This document shows positions 33,906-42,872 of a stretch of 64,000 nt of DNA, in pieces. Under the pieces are notes generated by a model. That model made no database searches and was not told the origin of the DNA. It saw only the letters and a program-made list of their open reading frames with translations. The stretch spans positions 558,001 to 622,000 of the forward strand of contig OY760067.1 of assembly GCA_963662985.1 (NCBI GenBank). Direction: 5' to 3'. The translations under genes and the position numbers were made by a program. The first letter of the stretch is position 1, and each line of letters opens with the position of its first letter. The DNA is from G963662985 sp963662985 (lineage in GTDB: Bacteria > Chloroflexota > Anaerolineae > Anaerolineales > UBA11579).

Positions 33906-34427
33906 CTACAAATACACAACGATAATTAGCAAAAATGCCACCGCAATCGCTGTTGTTATTACTGGGGTACTCATCATATAGGAGGGTGGCAATATACCAA
34001 GAATTTTCGCAACTTGTTCTGCTGCAGGTGCATCAATTTGATTCACAAAATATTCAGCTTTATCAAGATAAAACCATATGGAACCAAACAAAAAATACCC
34101 ATTAATGCCGCCGAATAATAAACCAAGCACAAAATCTTGCACACGAACTCGAATGGAACGTTCAGCAAGGAAGCCAATTCTTTGTGGTGTTTGATAGCCA
34201 AAGAATGACATTGCTAAAATAATAATTGCATTTACCCAAAATTCATTTTCTGGTTTTTGAGTAATAAAATCCCGATAAAATTGAAAATTCTGATTCATCA
34301 AATAAATCACAAATAATGCAAACACAATACTAAATAAAACTAATAACTCTTTAGCCCATCCACGGAAGGCGCCAATCACTGCCATCAAAGCGATGACACA
34401 GAAAAACATAAATTGTAATGAAACCAT
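33906..34427 (-). CDS. CvpA-family membrane protein in the dcw cluster
   Basis: 173 residues with four or five hydrophobic helices. The order of an N-terminal short helix, a GAFRGWAKELLVLFSIVFALF block, a central helix, a basic loop (RSIRVRVQD) and GLLFGGINGYFLFGSIWFYL is the pattern of CvpA (colicin V production) proteins. Its role in the wall cluster is unknown; CvpA proteins have been tied to envelope homeostasis in other bacteria. It lies 19 nt after murG and 9 nt before murC, so it is part of the operon, where most dcw clusters have no such gene. Confidence 0.7.
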   Translation of the reverse strand: MVSLQFMFFCVIALMAVIGAFRGWAKELLVLFSIVFALFVIYLMNQNFQFYRDFITQKPENEFWVNAIIILAMSFFGYQTPQRIGFLAERSIRVRVQDFVLGLLFGGINGYFLFGSIWFYLDKAEYFVNQIDAPAAEQVAKILGILPPSYMMSTPVITTAIAVAFLLIIVVYL

Positions 34428-34446
34428 TCTATTCCTCCTCCCACCC

Positions 34447-35547
34447 CTACACCAAAGAGGTGATCACGTTTGCGATATTCTTTGCAGCATTTGGTTGCGC
34501 CAAAGCTTCCATGGATAATTTCATCTCTGCAAGTTTCTTATCATCTTCAACAATTGCTCGAATTTGATCAAATAATGTCTCTTTCAAAGCACCGTCTTCT
34601 AGGACAATCGCACCGCCATGAGCGGCTAATGATTCGGCATTGGTTTTTTGATAACGCCATGCATGCGGATAGGGAACGATAATGGCCGGCAATCCCATAA
34701 AGGGATATTCTCCTAAGGTGGAAGCACCTCCGCGTGACACACAAAGATCTGCCGCTCTCAAAGCATTTGCCATGTCTTGGCTATGCAAATAGGGATAAGC
34801 ACGATAGTTTTGTTTTTGTGATTCTGTTAATGCATCCCGTTGTTCGGTAAATTCATCAAATGTTGTTCGCCCAAAAATGTGGATGACCTGAACAAAATCC
34901 AATAATTCTGCCAATTTATCCATAATCGCTTGGTTAATGGAACGGGAGCCTAAAGAACCACCCGTGACTAATAAAACTGGTTTTTCAGAAGATAAATTGA
35001 AGGATTCAATACAGGTTTGTTTGCCTGCGGTTTTGGCTTGCACCAATTCTTCACGAACAGGGTAACCAGTAACCACTATATCTTTGCCTTTTTGAATAAA
35101 CGGTTTTGAATTCTCAATCGAAACGGCCACTTTGTCTGCATAACGAATGGCTAATTGAAGTGCTAAGGCAGGTTCCACATCGGGGACATATGCCACGATA
35201 GGGCTTTTGCGACCAGCCAAGCCTATTGGAGCGGCCACATAGCCACCCGTATAAAAAATCACATCGGGGTTAAATTCACGAATCAGTTTTCTGGCAGCAA
35301 AATATCCTTTGGTTAAACGCCAAAGATTGCCGGGTAATTTTAAGAGATTAACACCGTGCAATCCAGAAGCTGGGATTGTTTGAAAAGGCACACCGACTTG
35401 TGTCATCAAATCAGATTCCATAGCACCTTCTGCCCCCACCCAAATCACTTCGAGTTGTTCTTGATATTTATTTTGCAGTGTTTGAAGTACGGCGAGAGCG
35501 GGATACACGCCGCCTCCTGTACCCGCCGCGCTGATTAATAGCTTCAT
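34447..35547 (-). CDS. murG: UDP-GlcNAc transferase MurG with Gly-loop variant
   Basis: 366-residue GT28 enzyme forming lipid II from lipid I. The N-terminal G-loop reads SAAGTGGGVYPALAV, whereas most MurG have GGTGGHxxPA; the conserved His is Gly. The C-terminal loop LVTGGSLGSRSIN, SRGGASTLGEYPFMGLPAIIVPYP and QKTNA (Gln and Asn of the acceptor/donor site kept) are normal. Start ATG 35547 follows AAAGGA by 6 nt and lies inside the end of ftsW, an 80-nt out-of-frame overlap. A frame up to 35583 has no ribosome site. Confidence 0.93.
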   Translation of the reverse strand: MKLLISAAGTGGGVYPALAVLQTLQNKYQEQLEVIWVGAEGAMESDLMTQVGVPFQTIPASGLHGVNLLKLPGNLWRLTKGYFAARKLIREFNPDVIFYTGGYVAAPIGLAGRKSPIVAYVPDVEPALALQLAIRYADKVAVSIENSKPFIQKGKDIVVTGYPVREELVQAKTAGKQTCIESFNLSSEKPVLLVTGGSLGSRSINQAIMDKLAELLDFVQVIHIFGRTTFDEFTEQRDALTESQKQNYRAYPYLHSQDMANALRAADLCVSRGGASTLGEYPFMGLPAIIVPYPHAWRYQKTNAESLAAHGGAIVLEDGALKETLFDQIRAIVEDDKKLAEMKLSMEALAQPNAAKNIANVITSLV

Positions 35548-36733
35548 TAAATATCCTTTCAATCGATGAGGGCTGCACCCCATGTGCTTGTCTTGATATA
35601 TTCATCAAGATTCCCATCGCTGTTGTCATGACTAATAAATTAGTGCCACCGGCACTCATAAATGGTAAGGCGTTGCCTGCAAAAGGCAAAATGTTCAATA
35701 AAACTGCCATATTGATAAACACTTCAATGGCGAGCCAAGCAGTAATACCACCCGCAAGTAACCGTCCAAAATTATCAGGTGCATTGAGCGCAGTTTTTAA
35801 CCCACGCCAAATCAAAATACAATACAAAACCACCAAAAAAGTGGCACCGATAAATCCCAATTCTTGTGCAACCACAGCAAAAATGCTATCAGTTGGCGGA
35901 AGCGGTAAGCCTGTATATTTGGCATTGCCAACACCCAAACCGTTGCCAAACCAGCCGCCAGTCACAAATGCACCAATCGCGCGTTTAATGTGTTCGTTGG
36001 CTTGGGTTGCATCAAAAATACTACCAACATAGTCTTGCATCAATTGCAAACGGCGACTGCTTAGGGTGAGCAAAATTGCGCCGCCCATTCCTAAACCACC
36101 TAACATCATCATTACGTGCTTCAAGTTTGCACCCGCAAGGAAGAACATCACCCCACCCATTAATACAATCGTCAAAAAAGCGCTAAAGTCCGGTTGGAAA
36201 TAAACTAAACCGCCAATAAATCCGACGATCATCAAAACAATCAAAAGGCCTTCGTCCAAGCGCTCTAACACAAATCGCTTGGCATTCAACCATGCTGCCA
36301 GATAGATGATGACAATTAATTTTGCAAATTCACCAGGCATGATTGAACCACCTGAGGTTACTGTACGTGCAGAACCCGTTTGAGTACGATCTCCAAAGAA
36401 TAAAACATAAATCAAAAACAAAGAGATCCCAACTACTAGTCCAATCACAATCTTCTCTTTTTTGAATAAACGATAATCAAAGAAAGTTGCAATCAAAAAT
36501 GCAACAGCTGAGATCACCGTAAAGACTAATTGACGATTAAACATATACATAGGTGGTTGATCTAAAACTGTGATACAAAAATCAGGGCTAGAAGAATAAA
36601 TCATCATCAACCCAAAAACGATCAACGTAATCAGGGTTATCAAAAAGAGCATATCAAAATTAAAACTAACGCGTAAATTGCGATGTTTTGCTTTTTTCGT
36701 AGGTTTGACCCCAATCGCATTTGTATGATTCAT
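35468..36733 (-). CDS. ftsW: Lipid II polymerase FtsW (SEDS family)
   Basis: 421-residue SEDS glycosyltransferase of the divisome with about ten helices. A basic N-terminus precedes FDMLFLITLITLIVFGLMMIYSSS; SGGSIMPGEFAKLIVIIYLAAWL, DFSAFLTIVLMGG and LPFMSAGGTNLLVMTTAMGILMNISR are typical blocks. The Arg-rich tail (YRRRRVSRSRRTSNTAK) is read from the same DNA that encodes the first 26 codons of MurG. The ATG overlaps the murD stop by 4 nt. Confidence 0.94.
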   Translation of the reverse strand: MNHTNAIGVKPTKKAKHRNLRVSFNFDMLFLITLITLIVFGLMMIYSSSPDFCITVLDQPPMYMFNRQLVFTVISAVAFLIATFFDYRLFKKEKIVIGLVVGISLFLIYVLFFGDRTQTGSARTVTSGGSIMPGEFAKLIVIIYLAAWLNAKRFVLERLDEGLLIVLMIVGFIGGLVYFQPDFSAFLTIVLMGGVMFFLAGANLKHVMMMLGGLGMGGAILLTLSSRRLQLMQDYVGSIFDATQANEHIKRAIGAFVTGGWFGNGLGVGNAKYTGLPLPPTDSIFAVVAQELGFIGATFLVVLYCILIWRGLKTALNAPDNFGRLLAGGITAWLAIEVFINMAVLLNILPFAGNALPFMSAGGTNLLVMTTAMGILMNISRQAHGVQPSSIERIFNEAINQRGGYRRRRVSRSRRTSNTAK

Positions 36734-38130
36734 AATTTCTCCACCAAACTTCGGAAATGGTCTCCGCGTTCTTCAAAATCCCGATAGGCATCATAGCTGG
36801 TGCCCCCGGGAGAAAGCAAGACTACATCTCCATCTTCGACAATTTGAGCAGCATACTCAACCGCTGCGGCTACATCTTGGGTTAATTCAATTGAATAAGG
36901 ACGTTGTCCTTCTACCACTTCACCTAAGGCAACCATTACCATTTCTGCCATTTCACCAAATAGAATCACATGATCTACTTTTTCATGAATCAATTTACAT
37001 AATTCATCCCAAGGAAGATTTTTATCTCGTCCGCCTAAAAGAAGCACAATCGGTTCATCAAAAGAATGTACTGCGGCAATAGTTCGTTCGGGAGCAGTGG
37101 CAATTGAGTCATCATACCATTTTGCCCCACCCCATTCACGGATCAGTTCTTGACGGTGCTGTACACCTTCAAAGCCGATTACCCCTTGACGAATTGCAGC
37201 AGTTGAAAAACCAGCCATTTTTGCGATGGCTGTGGCTGCCAAAACATTCATTAAGTTATGTTCGCCTCGCAAAGCGATTTCATCTATGCGCATCACTTCT
37301 TCAGTTGCGTTTTCGTCACGGACAAAGATTTTTTCTTCTTCAATCCATGAGCCAAAGGCATTTTCTTGTAATTTTGCTTTGCCAAAACTGGCTAAGGTGC
37401 CTGCAACTGTCATTGATAAGTCCCAAGCGCCTTCATCTTCTCTTCCTAAGATAGCAATGTCATCTTCATTTTGATAATAGACAATATTCCCTTTGGCTAA
37501 GGTATAAGAACGCATGGTACCATGTCGATCTAAATGATTCGGTGTAATATTTAATACAGCGCCAATATGCGGCATTTTGGTCATTAATTCCAATTGAAAA
37601 CTGGAAAGTTCCATCACAACCACATCTTCTTTTTGCATTTTATCCACATCACTAATCAAAGGATTACCAATGTTGCCACCAATCCATACCTTTCGGGGCG
37701 CCTTTTCGCCATCTATTTCGCTTGCCGCTTGGGCGATTCTGCCCACCAAAGTTGTGGTGGTTGTTTTCCCCGCTGATCCAGTGATGCCAATCACTGGGCA
37801 AGGAACTACTTCCATAAATAATTGAGCATCATTCACCAAACGTTTGCCAAACCCAACTGCACGCTGCACAAATGGAATCGTCAAAGGGACGCCACCTGAA
37901 ACACAAATCATTGTAGCCGTATCGAGTAATTCTTCTGGGTGCCCGCCAAAAGCAAATTCGACTGAAGTATCACTTAAGGCACTCACTTCTGCTTGCATTT
38001 CTTCTAAAGGACGCATATCACTTAAAGTGACTTTGGCTCCTTGAAGGGCTAAATATCTCGCAATCGCCAATCCTTGGCGTGCGGCTCCTAAAACAATCAC
38101 ATGTTGATCTTGCCAATTTGTGGTCATCAT
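36730..38130 (-). CDS. murD: UDP-N-acetylmuramoyl-L-alanine--D-glutamate ligase
   Basis: 466-residue Mur ligase adding D-Glu. The N-terminal VIVLGAARQGLAIARYLALQG, the P-loop GITGSAGKTTTTTLVGR, LNITPNHLDRHGTM and DDSIATAPERTIAA with LLLGGRDKN are diagnostic of MurD. It overlaps mraY (4 nt) and ftsW (4 nt). The C-terminus LLSPGGTSYDAYRDFEERGDHF is the family end. Confidence 0.97.
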   Translation of the reverse strand: MMTTNWQDQHVIVLGAARQGLAIARYLALQGAKVTLSDMRPLEEMQAEVSALSDTSVEFAFGGHPEELLDTATMICVSGGVPLTIPFVQRAVGFGKRLVNDAQLFMEVVPCPVIGITGSAGKTTTTTLVGRIAQAASEIDGEKAPRKVWIGGNIGNPLISDVDKMQKEDVVVMELSSFQLELMTKMPHIGAVLNITPNHLDRHGTMRSYTLAKGNIVYYQNEDDIAILGREDEGAWDLSMTVAGTLASFGKAKLQENAFGSWIEEEKIFVRDENATEEVMRIDEIALRGEHNLMNVLAATAIAKMAGFSTAAIRQGVIGFEGVQHRQELIREWGGAKWYDDSIATAPERTIAAVHSFDEPIVLLLGGRDKNLPWDELCKLIHEKVDHVILFGEMAEMVMVALGEVVEGQRPYSIELTQDVAAAVEYAAQIVEDGDVVLLSPGGTSYDAYRDFEERGDHFRSLVEKL

Positions 38131-39119
38131 ATGCTAGCCAATCCAATTCCGATCATTGCAAACAGCAAACTCACCAACCAAAAACGTTGGACAATTTGGG
38201 TTTCACTCCAACCTAATAATTCAAAGTGTAAATGAATGGGCGCCATTTTAAAAATTCTTTGTCCACCAGTGAGTTTGAAATATCCCACTTGAATTATCAC
38301 ACTCAAGGTTTCGCTCACGGGAATTACCGCAACAATAGGCAACAAAATCCAATGTCCGGTCATCAACGCCACCACTGCTAAGGTTGCCCCTAGGGCTAAC
38401 GAACCAGTGTCTCCCATAAACAATTTTGCGGGATGCACATTGAACCATAAAAAGCCAAATACAGCACCGACTAAGATAAAACAAAATTGAGCGATATAAA
38501 GTTGACCTTGCCCCAAAGCTATCCCACCAAATGTTGCAAAACAAGTGGCTGAGATCAAGCCTGCGAGGCCATCCATACCATCTGTTAAATTAACTGCATT
38601 TGCAAAACCAACAATCATAAAGGCAGCAACTGGTATATAAAAAACGCCTAATTGAATTTCACGAAATACACCGGGGAGATAAAGATCAGGTACATCTAAG
38701 ATATATTTTAAAATATAAGCAATGGGCAATGAAAGAACAATTTGCAAGATAAATTTTGTGCGAGCGCTGAGACCCAACCCAATATCTTTTTTGCGAAGTT
38801 TTTCCCAGTCATCTAATGCGCCTAAAGCACCATAGATTAATAATGTAATCATGGGCAAAATAATCGATTTGCCAATCGGTTGTAGCCCTAAAATCTCTAC
38901 TGCATTCATCAATAAGGTTAAAAAGATTGCTGGAAAAATGAATAAAAGACCACCCAAAGTTGGGGTACCAATTTTTTCCACAAAGCGATCCGGCATTTCT
39001 TCACGAATGGAATCGCCCGCTTTAAACCACTTCAAAATTCGAATAAACGGAACGCCCCAAATTACAGTAATCAAAAAGCTCACGGCTGCTAATGCTAATA
39101 CGCCGGCATTTGATGTCAT
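38127..39119 (-). CDS. mraY: Phospho-MurNAc-pentapeptide transferase
   Basis: 330-residue membrane enzyme with about ten helices that makes lipid I on undecaprenyl phosphate. Catalytic Asp pair in GALDDWEKL, the nucleophile region NAVNLTDGMDGLAGL, MGDTGSLALG, and a HLHFELLGWSE loop in place of the common HHHFE are visible. The N-terminal REEMPDRFVEKIGTPTLGGLLF is typical. 4-nt overlaps with murF and murD. Confidence 0.97.
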   Translation of the reverse strand: MTSNAGVLALAAVSFLITVIWGVPFIRILKWFKAGDSIREEMPDRFVEKIGTPTLGGLLFIFPAIFLTLLMNAVEILGLQPIGKSIILPMITLLIYGALGALDDWEKLRKKDIGLGLSARTKFILQIVLSLPIAYILKYILDVPDLYLPGVFREIQLGVFYIPVAAFMIVGFANAVNLTDGMDGLAGLISATCFATFGGIALGQGQLYIAQFCFILVGAVFGFLWFNVHPAKLFMGDTGSLALGATLAVVALMTGHWILLPIVAVIPVSETLSVIIQVGYFKLTGGQRIFKMAPIHLHFELLGWSETQIVQRFWLVSLLFAMIGIGLASI

Positions 39120-40564
39120 AGTCCAACCTCACTTTTTTCAAGCGCTGGAATGATCGTCCACATTTTCATGCCGTATGACCCCTTAACCAAAACAACGTCT
39201 TGAGTTGTCAAATTATCGCGTAAGAAAGCAGTTGCTTCCTCTGGAGTATCAAAACAATAAATTTTATCTTGCGAAAGGCCATTTTGTCCAGCGGCTTCTG
39301 CAATTCGTTTTGCCCGCTGCCCGATGGTAAGCAATGTATCTGCAACTAAACCCGCTTTCATCCCAATTTTCCAATGGCTATCTTCTTCATAAATTCCTAA
39401 TTCAAGCATGTCACCTAAAACAGCAATCTTATTGCCATTGACTTGCTCTAATAAATTTAAAGCCGCCATGGTGGATTGTGGAGAGGCATTGTAGCTGTCA
39501 TCAATCAAGAGCGCCCCCGTATGGGAACGCACAGCAATTAATCGCAATTGCGTGTGTCCATAACTCAACCCTTTAACAATTTCTTGCCAAGAAAGGCCTA
39601 GTGCAAAACCAACTGCAGCGGCACTCAAAGCTGTTTGGACAGAGTGACGCCCTAATACTGGCAAATGAATTGTCATGCTTTCATTTTGATAGTGCATCAC
39701 AAAACGCATTCCTTCTAATCCCAATCCTTCGATCTGATCTGCGTAAATATCTGCTTGTGAAGTGAACCCATAAAAAATCACTTTTGCCTGGGTTTCTTTT
39801 GCCATGTCCCGCACCAGCGGATCGTCATAATTCAAGATTGCAAGCCCATTCTCGGGTAAGTTGCGAACAAGTTCGGCTTTCCCTTTGGCAATTTCTGCTT
39901 GAGAACCAGCTCGTTCTGCATGCACCATTCCAATATTCGTGACAATCCCAATCTGAGGAGGGGCGATAGAACATAAGAAGTCAATGTCACCGGGGACATA
40001 AAAGCCCATTTCAAAAATTGCCACTTCATGCCCTTCTGCCAATTCTAAACCCGTGATTGGCAGCCCAATTTCACTATTATAGTTCCCCTTATTTTTATGG
40101 ACGTTATAACGTTGACGTAAAACTTCCGCTAATAATTCTTTTGTAGAAGACTTCCCCACACTACCGGTGATGCCAATAATATGTAAGGCAGGGAAGCTGG
40201 CAATGTGTGCTTTTGCAAAAGATTGAAGTGCTTTGATTGAATCCTCAACGCGAATCATAAAAGGAAATTCGATTACATTATTTATATTTTCAAGGGCAGA
40301 TTCTCCTTCGCGCAGGTCAATAATAGGAATATCTGCTAATTCTGGTCGATCACTCACATCCTCACAAATCAAAGCAATCGTCGCACCATTTTTAAATGCT
40401 TTTTGAATGTAATCATGACCATCAGCCATTTCCCCTTTGGCAGCAACAAACATCGATCCATGGATCGCTTTGCGAGAATCCACTTCCACAAGTGGAATCT
40501 TTCTTCCATCGGAAAAATGTGAACTATTTGTCAAATGTCGAATTAATTCACCAACCGAAAACAT
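39116..40564 (-). CDS. murF: UDP-N-acetylmuramoyl-tripeptide--D-Ala-D-Ala ligase
   Basis: 482-residue Mur ligase that adds D-Ala-D-Ala to the stem peptide. DSRKAIHGSMFVA, the P-loop ITGSVGKSSTKELLAEVL, GNYNSEIGLPITGLEL, VTNIGMVHAERAGS and DDSYNASPQSTMAALNLL are MurF features rather than MurE. murE itself, which normally sits just before murF, is absent here: ftsI precedes directly with a 1-nt gap. The stop overlaps mraY by 4 nt. Confidence 0.95.
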   Translation of the reverse strand: MFSVGELIRHLTNSSHFSDGRKIPLVEVDSRKAIHGSMFVAAKGEMADGHDYIQKAFKNGATIALICEDVSDRPELADIPIIDLREGESALENINNVIEFPFMIRVEDSIKALQSFAKAHIASFPALHIIGITGSVGKSSTKELLAEVLRQRYNVHKNKGNYNSEIGLPITGLELAEGHEVAIFEMGFYVPGDIDFLCSIAPPQIGIVTNIGMVHAERAGSQAEIAKGKAELVRNLPENGLAILNYDDPLVRDMAKETQAKVIFYGFTSQADIYADQIEGLGLEGMRFVMHYQNESMTIHLPVLGRHSVQTALSAAAVGFALGLSWQEIVKGLSYGHTQLRLIAVRSHTGALLIDDSYNASPQSTMAALNLLEQVNGNKIAVLGDMLELGIYEEDSHWKIGMKAGLVADTLLTIGQRAKRIAEAAGQNGLSQDKIYCFDTPEEATAFLRDNLTTQDVVLVKGSYGMKMWTIIPALEKSEVGL

Positions 40565-40565
40565 A

Positions 40566-42350
40566 TTATCTTCCTTCTGATTTCATCGCCCAACGGATCT
40601 CATCCGGAGGTAAATCTAACAACACAACCACGCGTTGTGCCACTTGATTAAATAATGGGGCGGCAGTTTCTGATGCCCAACTACTAGTTTTAGGTTTTTC
40701 TAGCCAAATATAAATCAAAAATTGGGGGTCATCCACAGGACCATACCCAAAAAATGAAGCATTAGTGTATTCTGATTTTTGTCCGTCTTCAAAGAGCTCT
40801 GCCGTACCTGTTTTGCCAGCGATACGGTAACCAGCAACCAATGCGTCGGAGGCTTCATCTTCCAATGAAGCTGCCAACACTTGGCTCATATAATCTGCGG
40901 TTTCTTCAGAAATTGGATTGCCTGCGTAATGGATGGGCATATCATATTGTTTATGGTTATAGACCATTGATTTGACCACATGCGGGGTGACCATTTCACC
41001 ATCATTGGCTAAAGCAGACAACGCACGCAACATCTCCATCACAGTTGCCGAGATCCCTTGCCCAAAGGTGTTATAAAAAATCGTAGATTCATGCCATTGA
41101 GATGAATTAGGTGTATACACATCCCCGGCCAATTCACCAATCATATCAATACCTGTTAATTGACCAAACCCAAAGCGTTCCATGTAATCATAAAAAACAT
41201 CGGTACCCATTTGGTCACCAATCTCAGACAAACACACATTGGATGAATAAGATAAACATTCCGTCAAAGTCAAATTTCCATAAGGAACTGAATACCAGTT
41301 GACGATGTTGGCGCCTCCCATGGTTTTGTTCGTGTCATCGAAGGTGTCTGTTTTGCTAACTTTTTCTGAATCTACACCGGCTGCGACGGTGAAGACCTTG
41401 AACACAGAGCCGGGCTCATAAGGACGACCTACGGCTTGATAAGGGAATATCCCAATAAACTCATCATAATGATTCGGATCGATTATTGGTGAAGCAGCCA
41501 AAGCCCAAATTTCACCATTTTTAGGATCCATCACCGTAATCACCCCCGATTCAGCTTGATAAGTTTCTAAACCTTCTTTCAAAAGCTCTTCCATGCTACT
41601 TTGCATTTCTCGATCCAAAGTGAGAATCAAATCAGAGCCAGTGGGAGATTCATCCATTTGATCGACAAAATTGGGATTATAGGTTGAGCTAATAATCGTT
41701 GGCATACCTTGTAAAGCATCTTGATAATATCCTTCAATCCCAAATCGACCATAATCCACTTCACGATAATAATAACCAAGCACGTTGCCCGCTAATTCTC
41801 CTTCTGGATATACACGAGCAGTTTGCGCCACAAATTCGATACCTAATAAGCTGGAGTTTTCTGGGTCACGTTTAAATTGATAATCTTGAATATATTCTTT
41901 CATCAGATCTACTGTGGCCTGAGAAACATAGTCTTCTAAGACGTAAAATCGCAAATCTGCCAAAGGAATCGGGAGGGCATCAATTTCTTCCTGAGGGAGA
42001 TTTTTATAAGCAATATCAAAAACACGATTCAGATCTGTGCCCAAAAAATGATTCATTACTTTGGCTAAATCGACCGCATCACGGTCTGGATCAATATAGT
42101 TAAAATTCAAGCCTACTTCATAGACCGTATGATTGCCGGCTAGCAAAACCCCATTACGATCATAGATCAAACCGCGTTCAGGCTCCACCTTCTTGAGTAC
42201 GATCTCTTGTTCATAGATTTCTGCCACTTCCAAGGCACTATCATCAAATTGATAATAGACCATGCGAACAACGATCATTAATGCAATTAAAGCAAAAACA
42301 CCTCCCAAGGTGATATAGCGCCAATAAAATGGATTTTTGTTAGATTGCAT
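40566..42350 (-). CDS. ftsI: Division transpeptidase FtsI / penicillin-binding protein
   Basis: 594-residue class B PBP that cross-links septal peptidoglycan. One N-terminal membrane anchor (about 12-30), a dimerisation domain beginning EPERGLIYDRNGVLLAGN, and a transpeptidase domain with the Ser in PGSVFKVF, SSN in SYSSNVCLSE and KTGT in AGKTGTAEL. The ATG 42350 is preceded by GGAGG; a TTG at 42353 adjoins the ftsL-like stop. No PASTA domains. Confidence 0.95.
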   Translation of the reverse strand: MQSNKNPFYWRYITLGGVFALIALMIVVRMVYYQFDDSALEVAEIYEQEIVLKKVEPERGLIYDRNGVLLAGNHTVYEVGLNFNYIDPDRDAVDLAKVMNHFLGTDLNRVFDIAYKNLPQEEIDALPIPLADLRFYVLEDYVSQATVDLMKEYIQDYQFKRDPENSSLLGIEFVAQTARVYPEGELAGNVLGYYYREVDYGRFGIEGYYQDALQGMPTIISSTYNPNFVDQMDESPTGSDLILTLDREMQSSMEELLKEGLETYQAESGVITVMDPKNGEIWALAASPIIDPNHYDEFIGIFPYQAVGRPYEPGSVFKVFTVAAGVDSEKVSKTDTFDDTNKTMGGANIVNWYSVPYGNLTLTECLSYSSNVCLSEIGDQMGTDVFYDYMERFGFGQLTGIDMIGELAGDVYTPNSSQWHESTIFYNTFGQGISATVMEMLRALSALANDGEMVTPHVVKSMVYNHKQYDMPIHYAGNPISEETADYMSQVLAASLEDEASDALVAGYRIAGKTGTAELFEDGQKSEYTNASFFGYGPVDDPQFLIYIWLEKPKTSSWASETAAPLFNQVAQRVVVLLDLPPDEIRWAMKSEGR

Positions 42351-42353
42351 CAA

Positions 42354-42815
42354 TCACGATCCTCCATATGCCCATGAGCGCATTGTTTGCTCAATCCATT
42401 CGATCCAAGAGATTGTGAACGCACGCGGTAACGTGGGCTCCTGCTCTTCTAGATCAAACGCCACTGAAAAATCTACCTTCTCTTTTCCTGCATAACCATC
42501 TACCACAAGATAGATGACCTCATAGGACAACACCTTGTGATAACTTGCCTCCAGAGCACGCTCTTTCAATGATTGTGAGGTTGTTGCGGCGGCTTTTTTT
42601 GTTTCTAAATCACGAATATCTCTTTGGATCTTTTCAATATCCACCTTTGCTTCTTGGGCATAACGACCATAGGTTGAGATCTGGGTTGTGATTGCCAAAG
42701 ACGTGAAAGCGATGCCTGCTATCACCACCAAGATAGCAAGATAGGTGCCTACACGACGCAATTGCGTACGCCAAGGTTTTTCTTGATATGCGTGTTTTAC
42801 ATTTGTGTTATACAT
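42354..42815 (-). CDS. FtsL-like divisome membrane protein
   Basis: 153 residues. A cytoplasmic basic tail (about 25 residues) leads to one membrane helix (VGTYLAILVVIAGIAFTSLAI) and a heptad-like coiled coil (about 58-90: EAKVDIEKIQRDIRDLETKKAAA), then a C-terminal region ending WAYGGS. This bitopic coiled-coil design and the place between rsmH and ftsI are those of FtsL; sequence identity in this family is too low to decide by eye. It is followed directly by ftsI. Confidence 0.75.
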   Translation of the reverse strand: MYNTNVKHAYQEKPWRTQLRRVGTYLAILVVIAGIAFTSLAITTQISTYGRYAQEAKVDIEKIQRDIRDLETKKAAATTSQSLKERALEASYHKVLSYEVIYLVVDGYAGKEKVDFSVAFDLEEQEPTLPRAFTISWIEWIEQTMRSWAYGGS

Positions 42816-42872
42816 AATTCACCGTATAGCATGCAAAAAGTATTCCGATTTTGATTAAAGCTGGATGAATGC

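Noticed and set aside
42780..42872. dif-like TTATACATAAT near the ftsL-like start
   Set aside because: Only the central part resembles a XerCD site; the two 11-bp arms do not match. No convincing dif was found anywhere in the window.
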